From Nocardioides sp. (lineage in GTDB: Bacteria > Actinomycetota > Actinomycetes > Propionibacteriales > Nocardioidaceae): a stretch of DNA of 7,618 bases. Every line of letters starts with the position of its first letter. Positions within the stretch are counted from its first letter, which is position 1. The notes beneath the pieces are model-generated. The model was not told the DNA's origin. It saw only the letters and a list, made by a program, of their open reading frames with translations, and did no database searches. The translations under genes and the position numbers were made by a program. This document shows, piece by piece, positions 1 through 5,015 of this stretch. Location of the stretch: positions 1 to 7,618 of the forward strand of contig JASLDK010000217.1 in NCBI GenBank assembly GCA_030145945.1, given 5' to 3'.

Positions 1-1
1 G

Positions 2-76
2 CCGCGGCGCCCGGGCGGCCGGCGCGAGGACGTCCACGAAGTGCTCGCCGCAGCGCCGACCACCGCACCCGCCTGA
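2..76 (+). CDS. 3' tail of an upstream gene (partial, unidentified)
   Basis: This frame is open from the window edge and ends at TGA 74-76. It encodes about 24 residues ending in EVLAAAPTTAPA. The stop lies 22 bp before the CoA-transferase start, a typical intra-operon spacing, so an upstream co-transcribed gene is plausible. Another frame (3, 6, 9...) is also open here and runs into the CoA-transferase, so the assignment rests only on position and an Ala/Pro-rich, C-terminus-like tail. No family can be recognised. Confidence 0.35.
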   Translation, partial: PRRPGGRREDVHEVLAAAPTTAPA

Positions 77-98
77 CCCGGCACCCGAGGAGAACGCG

Positions 99-1337
99 AT
101 GAACGACGACCCCACCCAGCCGCTCGCGGGTGTCCGCGTGATCGACCTGACCCGGATGCTGGCCGGCCCCTGCTGCGCGGAGCTGCTGGCCGACCTCGGC
201 GCCACCGTCATCAAGATCGAGGAGCCGCGGATCGGTGACCCGACCCGACGCAATCTCCCCCGATGGGGGGAGGAGAGCGCCTACTTCATGGCGCTCAACC
301 GCGGGAAGCGCAGCATCGCCGTCGACCTCAAGGATCCCGACGGGATGCGCCTATTCGACCGGCTCGTCGAGGACGCCGACGTCGTGCTGGAGAACTTCCG
401 GCCTGGGGTGATGGCCAAGCTCGGCATCGGCCCGCAGGAGCTGGCACGGCGCAATCCGGCGCTCGTCCTCTGCTCGATCTCCGGCTTCGGCGCCACCGGG
501 CCCCTGCGCGAGAAGATCTCCTTCGACCTCGTGAACCAGGCGATGGCCGGATTCATCGACAGCACCGGCGAGCCCGATGGCGCCTCGGCTCGGGCCGGCG
601 TACCCATCGGCGACATGGGTGCAGGCCTCCACGCCACCATCGCCATCCTCGCCGCCCTGACGCGCCGGCGTCGCACGGGTCTGGGCTGCTGGATCGACAT
701 CTCGCTCCACGACGTCCTGATCAGCCTTCTTGGGCAGATGGCGGAGCCGTACTTCCGTGAGGGGGCGGCCCCGACGCGCAGCGGCAGCCGCCACCCCGTG
801 CTCGCGCCGCACGGCACCGTGCCCGTCGCGGACGGCTGGGTGGCCCTGGCTGCGTGCGACGACGACCAGTGGATCGGGCTGTGCGCCGCGGTCGGGCTCG
901 ACGGCCTCGCCGGCGACCCGAGATTCGCGGACAACGCGGTCCGGAAGGCACATGAGCGCGAGCTCGACGAGCTGCTGTCCGCGGCCACGGCCGAGACGGG
1001 TGGCGACGAGCTGGTCAAGAGTCTTCACGAGAACGGCGTGCCGGCGGCGAAGGTGCTGACGGTCGGCGACGTCCTCGAGTCCCCCGAGGTGACCGGCACC
1101 GGGCTCATCTACGACGTCGCGTCCGCGGACGGTCAGGAGAAGCGCTTCCTGGCGGCGCCCATCGTGCTGGAGGGCCGGCACGCCGGGCTCGGTGCGATCC
1201 CGCCGCTGCACGGAGAGTCGACGCGCGAGCTGATGCGAGATCTCGGCTACTCCGATGACGAGATCGAGGGACTTGCGGAGCGATCGGTCGTCCGCGTGCT
1301 GGCCGCGGCGCCGAGAGACGGGTCCGCGCGACGGTGA
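99..1337 (+). CDS. CaiB/BaiF family III CoA-transferase
   Basis: The 412-residue product has the usual length of a family III CoA-transferase, a cytoplasmic enzyme that moves CoA between carboxylic acids through aspartyl-anhydride chemistry. The N-terminus (PLAGVRVIDLTRMLAGP, about residues 8-24) and the following ADLGATVIKIEEP are the classic opening of the family. NRGKRSIAVDLK (67-78), ENFRPGVMAKLG (98-109) and SGFGATGP (128-135) are further hallmarks. The likely catalytic aspartate is D172 in GDMGAG (171-176), at the place of the formyl-CoA transferase aspartate. The C-terminal HGESTRELMRDLGYSDDEIEGL is also family-typical. The ATG at 99 follows GAGGAG (87-92) with 6 bases between, and it fits the conserved N-terminus. 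The stop overlaps the next gene by 4 bp, implying co-translation. Donor and acceptor cannot be deduced; racemases such as alpha-methylacyl-CoA racemase share this fold and remain an alternative. Confidence 0.93.
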   Translation: MNDDPTQPLAGVRVIDLTRMLAGPCCAELLADLGATVIKIEEPRIGDPTRRNLPRWGEESAYFMALNRGKRSIAVDLKDPDGMRLFDRLVEDADVVLENFRPGVMAKLGIGPQELARRNPALVLCSISGFGATGPLREKISFDLVNQAMAGFIDSTGEPDGASARAGVPIGDMGAGLHATIAILAALTRRRRTGLGCWIDISLHDVLISLLGQMAEPYFREGAAPTRSGSRHPVLAPHGTVPVADGWVALAACDDDQWIGLCAAVGLDGLAGDPRFADNAVRKAHERELDELLSAATAETGGDELVKSLHENGVPAAKVLTVGDVLESPEVTGTGLIYDVASADGQEKRFLAAPIVLEGRHAGLGAIPPLHGESTRELMRDLGYSDDEIEGLAERSVVRVLAAAPRDGSARR

Positions 1338-2395
1338 CCGTCGCAACGGCGTACGCCGTCTCCCCGGACTCCGGCGAGCACTGGGCCAGGCCCGGCGCCT
1401 GGGAGGTGGCCGACGGGATCCACCGGATCCCGCTGCCGCTGCCCAATGACGCCCTCAGGGCGGTCAACGTCTACACGATCGAGACCGAGGACGGTCTGGC
1501 GCTGATCGACGGTGGCTGGGCCATCGCCGAGGCCCGCGACGCGCTCGACGTGGGGTTGCGCCAGATCGGCCGACGGTTCGCGGACATCCGGCGGTTCCTC
1601 GTGACGCACGTCCACCGCGACCACTACACCCTGGCCGCCACTCTCGGTACCGAGCTCGGTGTGGACGTGGCCCTCGGCCGCGGCGAGAAGCCGACCCTCG
1701 ACGCGATGCTGGGTGGCGGCGGCGAGGGTCCGGGCCTGGAGCGCTCGCTGCGCGAGGCGGGGGCGCTCGACGTCCTCACCGCCCTCGGCGGCACGACGGC
1801 GGACCAGCGCGACGTCCGGTCGCTGCGCTATCCGGACACCTGGCTGGACGGCGACGTGAGCATCGAGCTGGGGGAGCGGACCCTGGACGCGGTGCACACG
1901 CCCGGGCACACGCAGGGACACTACGTGTTCGCGGAGCCGGTGTCCGAGCTGCTCTTCGCGGGCGACCACGTGCTGCCGACGATCACACCGTCGATCGGGT
2001 TCGAGGCCGTGCCCGCACCGCAGCCCCTGGGCGACTTCATGGCGTCACTGGCCAAGGTGCGGGCGCTGCCCGACCTGCGTCTTCTCCCCGCGCACGGCCC
2101 GGTCGCTGACTCCACCCACGGCCGCGTCGACGAGCTGCTCACGCACCACGAGGACCGGCTCGCCCGGTGCCACCGCGCGCTCGCCGCCGGACCGAGAACG
2201 GCCTACCAGGTGGCGGACGAGCTGCCGTGGACCCGGCACGAGCACGCGTTCGACACCCTGGACCCGTTCAACGCGGCGCTCGCCGCGATGGAGACCAAGG
2301 CCCATCTCGACGTGCTGGTCAGTCGTGACCTCGTCACGCGGGTCGACGGCGTCGACGGCGTCGACGGCGTCGTCTTCGCGGCGCGTCAGCCCTGA
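1334..2395 (+). CDS. Metallo-beta-lactamase-fold hydrolase with C-terminal helical domain
   Basis: The 353-residue product is a member of the metallo-beta-lactamase superfamily, hydrolases with a di-metal centre. The metal motif THVHRDH lies at 91-97 (H92, H94, D96, H97). Further ligand candidates are H192 in HTPGHTQGH (188-196), D211 in FAGDH (208-212) and H254 in LPAHGP (251-256). After the core, residues about 265-353 are a helical segment resembling the winged-helix tail (BLACT_WH type) of LACTB2-like and glyoxalase-II-like members. The GTG start at 1334 overlaps the CoA-transferase stop as GTGA, so translation is probably coupled. The C-terminus carries a VDG triplet repeat. Its job beside a CoA-transferase could be hydrolysis of a CoA thioester or lactone, but this is inference; the family is too broad for substrate assignment. 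No signal peptide is seen, so it is probably cytoplasmic. Confidence 0.9.
   Translation: MTVATAYAVSPDSGEHWARPGAWEVADGIHRIPLPLPNDALRAVNVYTIETEDGLALIDGGWAIAEARDALDVGLRQIGRRFADIRRFLVTHVHRDHYTLAATLGTELGVDVALGRGEKPTLDAMLGGGGEGPGLERSLREAGALDVLTALGGTTADQRDVRSLRYPDTWLDGDVSIELGERTLDAVHTPGHTQGHYVFAEPVSELLFAGDHVLPTITPSIGFEAVPAPQPLGDFMASLAKVRALPDLRLLPAHGPVADSTHGRVDELLTHHEDRLARCHRALAAGPRTAYQVADELPWTRHEHAFDTLDPFNAALAAMETKAHLDVLVSRDLVTRVDGVDGVDGVVFAARQP
2342..2368 (+). repeat. Three tandem copies of a 9-bp unit inside the hydrolase gene
   Basis: GTCGACGGC occurs three times without mismatch at 2342-2350, 2351-2359 and 2360-2368. It encodes VDGVDGVDG near the C-terminus of the metallo-hydrolase (residues 337-345). 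The unit is a multiple of three, so copy-number changes would keep the reading frame. Confidence 0.9.
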
Positions 2396-2407
2396 GGATC
2401 GGTCGGG

Positions 2408-2803
2408 TCAGCGCCTGGTGGCGGTGGCCCGACCGTCGCACACCGGCCCGCCAGTGCCGGAGACCGCGACGTCGATGACGATGTCGGAGCCATCCGTCGC
2501 CGCGACCGTGCCGGTCACGGTGAGCGGTGCTCCTGCGAGAGCGACGGCCCGGTTGCGGAAGGTGATGCCGGTCAGGCGCCACTGCGGAGACCACTCCTCG
2601 ACGAGTCGCGTCATCCACGCGCCCATGAGCGGTCCCGGGACGATCACGCCGGGGTGACCCTCCTCGTCCATGGCGAAGGGTGCGTCGTAGTGGATGCGGT
2701 GCGGGTTCCACGTCGCCGCCGAGAAGAGGAAGAGCATCGTCGTGCTCGGCACGACAGTGAACTCGCCGACGGTGTCGCCGACCTCGGGGAGCGGAGCGGT
2801 CAT
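2408..2803 (-). CDS. MaoC/HTD-type single-hotdog dehydratase (hydratase) subunit
   Basis: This 131-residue protein is one hotdog domain. FSAATWNPHRIHYD (27-40) followed by GHPGVIVPGPL (49-59) matches the C-terminal hotdog half of HTD2/mesaconyl-C4-CoA-hydratase-type proteins. H38 is the probable catalytic histidine. The canonical R-hydratase motif (S-G-D-x-N-P-x-H) is altered: N-P and the following H are separated by two extra residues, and T31 or W32 stands where the usual Asp would be. It probably adds water to an enoyl-CoA, working with the neighbouring hotdog protein as a heteromer (inference). The ATG at 2803 overlaps the upstream gene's stop as ATGA, with GAGG 8 bases before it. It is the last gene of the minus-strand operon, and its stop is only 12 bp from the stop of the convergent hydrolase gene. 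Confidence 0.87.
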   Translation of the reverse strand: MTAPLPEVGDTVGEFTVVPSTTMLFLFSAATWNPHRIHYDAPFAMDEEGHPGVIVPGPLMGAWMTRLVEEWSPQWRLTGITFRNRAVALAGAPLTVTGTVAATDGSDIVIDVAVSGTGGPVCDGRATATRR

Positions 2804-3291
2804 CGGAGGATCCTCACGAAGGTCTCGTCGGCGACGGGCCGGCCGTCCGCCCCGCGGTAGGCCAGCTCGTAGGTGACGAAGGCGAGGGGGCCGGACCGGC
2901 CGGGCTTCTCGGTCAGGTCGGTGATCGTCTTGGTGAGGCTGATGCGGTCGCCGGCGACGATCGGGCGGTGAAACCGGGTGGCGGTCTCGCCCGCCATCCG
3001 CCGCGTCGCTCGGGAGGGCGGCACCATGTCCTCGGCGATGCCGTCGCTGGTGAGCTCGGCCACCGGAACCAGGTTCGCGGTGGCGTAGCGGATCACGGCC
3101 AGGTAGCCGAGGGGAGCCACGACGCCCTCGTGACCGGCTGAGCGGGCGGCCACCACATCGAAGTGGACCGGGTCGCCGGAACCGATCGCGTGTGCGAACT
3201 TGGCGATGTCGGTCGCGGTGACCTCGTACGCCGGGTAGACCGTCGAGCGGCCCACCCAGGAGTAGGACTCGTCGTCGAGCAGCGCGGTCAT
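2800..3291 (-). CDS. MaoC-like hotdog protein, FAS1-like dehydratase N-terminal type
   Basis: The 163-residue product resembles the N-terminal hotdog domain of FAS1-like/HTD2 dehydratases (the MaoC_dehydrat_N family). It has an early VGRSTVYPAYEVTATDIAKFAHAIG segment broken here for length: VGRSTVYPAYEV (13-24), then KFAHAIGSGDPVHFD (31-45), HEGVVAPLGYLAV (54-66), and the late FHRPIVAGDRISLTKTI (106-122) and ETFVRILR end. In two-subunit hydratases such as ChsH1-ChsH2 a domain of this kind pairs with a second hotdog that carries the active site, and the next gene encodes such a partner. The frame stays open upstream to about 3597. The ATG at 3291 is chosen because a strong GGAGG (3296-3300, minus strand) precedes it and because it overlaps the DUF35 stop as ATGA. 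The stop overlaps the following gene in the same way. Confidence 0.87.
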   Translation of the reverse strand: MTALLDDESYSWVGRSTVYPAYEVTATDIAKFAHAIGSGDPVHFDVVAARSAGHEGVVAPLGYLAVIRYATANLVPVAELTSDGIAEDMVPPSRATRRMAGETATRFHRPIVAGDRISLTKTITDLTEKPGRSGPLAFVTYELAYRGADGRPVADETFVRILR

Positions 3292-3698
3292 CGTCCCTCC
3301 TGGCCGGTTTCTGCGGGCCGCCAGAGTGCCTGGGGGCCCGCGCCGTCGACGTCCTCGACCTCCCAGGTGAACTCGCCGTCGGCGACGAGCGACGCCGGCG
3401 GGCCGATGATCCGGCCGATGACGCGCAGCCCGTCCCCGATGTCGAAGACCCCGACGGCGTAAGGCGTCAGGTCTGTGAAGGCCGGCAGCGGGGTCCGGTG
3501 GACCACGGTCCAGGTGAACAGCCGGCCGGTCGGGGGCGCGTCCGACCACTCCCACCGTGTCTCCGAGCAGGCCGGACAGACGGGGCGAGGCGGCCATTGC
3601 CGGCGGTCGCAGGCCGAGCAGACCTGGATCCTGAGGAGTCCTCGCTGCAGGTTCTCGTGGTGCTGGGCGATCTCCTCGGTGACGGGACTGGTGCTCAC
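3288..3698 (-). CDS. DUF35 zinc-ribbon/OB-fold protein, probable partner of the thiolase-like protein
   Basis: The 136-residue product has the two-part DUF35 architecture. A rubredoxin-like zinc ribbon has four cysteines, C27-x2-C30 and C41-x2-C44 (CSAC and CPAC). It is followed by an OB-fold domain (about 57-125) with GRLFTWTVVHR (58-68) and PYAVGVFDIGDGLRVIGRI. Such proteins are usually encoded beside thiolase-like enzymes and bind acyl-CoA. In steroid side-chain degradation the DUF35 domain of ChsH2 is needed for activity of the aldolase Ltp2 (established for that system). A longer frame reaches 3755, but the GTG at 3698 has GGAGG five bases upstream and overlaps the thiolase stop as GTGA, so I take it as the start. 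The protein is probably cytoplasmic. A complex with the upstream gene product is inference from gene order and family. Confidence 0.9.
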   Translation of the reverse strand: MSTSPVTEEIAQHHENLQRGLLRIQVCSACDRRQWPPRPVCPACSETRWEWSDAPPTGRLFTWTVVHRTPLPAFTDLTPYAVGVFDIGDGLRVIGRIIGPPASLVADGEFTWEVEDVDGAGPQALWRPAETGQEGR

Positions 3699-4861
3699 GA
3701 CGTCCTCCGTCCGGCTTCGAGGACGGCGATGGAGCCGTCGCCCATGTCGCCCCATCCGGTCACGACGGCGAGCCGCGCGTCGTCGATCTGGCGTTGTCCG
3801 GCAGCGCCACGGAGCTGGGTGACGGCCTCGACGACGTGGTTCATCCCGGCGAGGTGTCCCTCCGAGAGGAGGCCGCCGTGCGGGTTGACGGGCAGCCTGC
3901 CCGACCTGTCGATGGCGCCGCTCAGCACGAAGTCGCCGCCGGAGCCCCGCTCACAGAAGCCGGCCTCCTCGAGCTGCTGGATGACCTCGAAGGTGAAGCA
4001 GTCGTAGATGAGCGCCAGGTCGATGTCCTGCGGTGTCACCTCGGCTGCTGCGAAGGCGCGAGGTGCGGCCGTCGTGAGGCCGGTGCGGAAGATGTCGGCT
4101 CGGGACGAGATGTCGTCGGCGGGGAACGGGTGCGCCTGCGCGACCGATCGAACGGCGACCGGCCTCGTCCTGAGGTCGGCGGCACGCTCGGCGGACGTCA
4201 CGATCACCGCGGACGCGCCGTCGGTCTCCAGGCAGCAGTCGAAGAGCTGGTAGGGGTCGGCGATCATGGGGGAGGCGAGGTACTGCTCCATCGTCATCTC
4301 GCGACCGTGCATCTGTGCGGCGGGATTGAGCTGGGCATGGCGCCGCATCGTCGTCGAGACGGTGCCGAGCGCCTCTCGGGTGGTGCCGAACTCGATCATG
4401 TGGCGCCGGCACATGAGCGCGTACCACTGGGCCGGCGTGCTCAGCCCGTGCGGATGCTCCAGCCCTAGGCGCAGCTCCTGGCCGGCGAGCTCGCGGACCC
4501 GCTCGCTGATCGGGGTCCTCGTGCCCGCATTGCGAGCGACGAAGGTGACGACGTACGACGCGAGCCCGAGCCGCACGGCCTGCGCGGCGAGACCGAGGGC
4601 GGCCACGGAGCTGGCACCGCCCATCCGGGCGGACGCGGTGAAGGTGACCTCGGACAGCCCGAGGACGGCCATCATCTCCTCCGCGCTGGGGCCCATCGGG
4701 TAGGGCACGACGCCGTCGATGGCGGTGACGGGGATCCCGGCGTCCTGCGCTGCGCGTCGGATCGCCTCGACCCCCAGCACGGCGGCCGGGCGATCGCTCG
4801 CCTTCGTGAACGTCGTCTGGCCGACGCCGGCGATGCAGGCGTCCGCGCGGAGACCGGTCAA
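3695..4861 (-). CDS. Thiolase-like protein (SCP2-thiolase/Ltp2 type), possible retro-aldolase
   Basis: From the TTG at 4861 the product has 388 residues, normal for the lipid-transfer/SCP2-thiolase branch. ACIAGVGQTTF (8-18) opens the fold. YDCFTFEVIQQLEEAGFC (286-303), LPVNPHGGLLSEGHLAG (323-339) and VEAVTQLRGAAGQRQ (344-358) are branch hallmarks. At the usual nucleophile site (CASG in thiolases) it reads GASS within MGGASSVAAL (80-89), so the cysteine is missing. The C-terminal CxG loop is GWGDMGDG (369-376), also without cysteine. This resembles Ltp2-type aldolases rather than true thiolases. It is the first gene of the minus-strand operon, and its stop overlaps the DUF35 start. Start choice: a GTG at 4891 would add ten residues but has no visible ribosome site. 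The TTG has GAGG seven bases upstream and aligns better with the family N-terminus. Substrate unknown. Confidence 0.88.
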   Translation of the reverse strand: MTGLRADACIAGVGQTTFTKASDRPAAVLGVEAIRRAAQDAGIPVTAIDGVVPYPMGPSAEEMMAVLGLSEVTFTASARMGGASSVAALGLAAQAVRLGLASYVVTFVARNAGTRTPISERVRELAGQELRLGLEHPHGLSTPAQWYALMCRRHMIEFGTTREALGTVSTTMRRHAQLNPAAQMHGREMTMEQYLASPMIADPYQLFDCCLETDGASAVIVTSAERAADLRTRPVAVRSVAQAHPFPADDISSRADIFRTGLTTAAPRAFAAAEVTPQDIDLALIYDCFTFEVIQQLEEAGFCERGSGGDFVLSGAIDRSGRLPVNPHGGLLSEGHLAGMNHVVEAVTQLRGAAGQRQIDDARLAVVTGWGDMGDGSIAVLEAGRRTS

Positions 4862-4922
4862 CGCCGTACCTCGCTTCTCTCGTGGTGGCACTGCGCTCAG
4901 CGTCGCAGACCGTTCGTCGAGT

Positions 4923-4947
4923 ATTCTAGACTAATCGGTACAAGAAT
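4923..4947. promoter_or_regulatory. Imperfect inverted repeat, candidate operator
   Basis: ATTCTAG (4923-4929) and CAAGAAT (4941-4947) are inverted copies with one mismatch, separated by 11 bp. The repeat overlaps the proposed -10/-35 elements of both directions, as expected for a TetR- or GntR-type repressor site. The arms are short and could be chance in an AT-rich patch. Confidence 0.35.
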
Positions 4948-5000
4948 CATAGGATGCGATGGCGAGGCAGTGCCGGCGACGGAGTCGCGGCACCGATCAC

Positions 5001-5006
5001 GAGAGG
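5001..5006 (+). promoter_or_regulatory. Ribosome-binding site that sets the acyl-CoA synthetase start
   Basis: GAGAGG lies nine bases before the ATG at 5016. It supports that start over the in-frame ATG at 4959, which would add a 19-residue Arg-rich stretch foreign to the family. Confidence 0.6.
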
Positions 5007-5015
5007 CATGCACCC

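Larger units (their letters stand above)
4862..5015. promoter_or_regulatory. Divergent control region between the thiolase-like operon and the acyl-CoA synthetase operon
   Basis: The two operons start back to back here. The segment 4920-4955 is clearly richer in A+T than anything around it. For the plus strand, TAGACT (4928-4933) and TAGGAT (4950-4955), 16 bp apart, make a reasonable -35/-10 pair and would start transcription near 4962, leaving about 50 bases of leader. For the minus strand, TAGAAT (4928-4923) fits the actinobacterial TAnnnT -10 pattern, but no clear -35 is seen. The two would overlap, so one bound regulator could control both directions. No regulator gene lies in the window. 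Assignments are by eye. Confidence 0.5.

Noticed and set aside
351..1346. A 331-codon minus-strand open frame opposite the CoA-transferase
   Set aside because: It is the antisense shadow of a clear family III CoA-transferase; the composition is low in hydrophobic order and no motif is present.
1247..1969. A 240-codon minus-strand open frame across the transferase/hydrolase junction
   Set aside because: It covers two well-supported plus-strand genes and shows no domain signature.
2396..2407. A bidirectional terminator between the convergent genes
   Set aside because: The gap is 12 bp and shows no stable hairpin or T-run.
99..3291. An itaconate-degradation cluster (CoA-transferase, HTD-type hydratase, CitE-like lyase)
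   Set aside because: A CoA-transferase and an HTD-like hydratase are present, but there is no CitE-like lyase, and the hydratase genes belong to a different, convergent operon.
3292..3597. An N-terminal extension of about 100 residues on the first hotdog protein
   Set aside because: The extension is Arg/Gly/Pro-rich shadow sequence over the DUF35 gene. The ATG at 3291 has a strong ribosome site and an ATGA overlap.
2408..4861. Naming the operon as ltp2-chsH2-chsH1 of cholesterol degradation
   Set aside because: The parts are similar in kind, but the DUF35 is not fused to a hotdog protein. The hotdog motifs look closer to the HTD/mesaconyl type, and no acyl-CoA dehydrogenase or other steroid gene is in view. 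Only family-level names are justified.
4959..5015. The 19-residue N-terminal extension of the acyl-CoA synthetase
   Set aside because: The extension is Arg-rich and unlike the family, while GAGAGG lies nine bases before ATG 5016. The proposed -10 at 4950-4955 would also leave 4959 outside the transcript.
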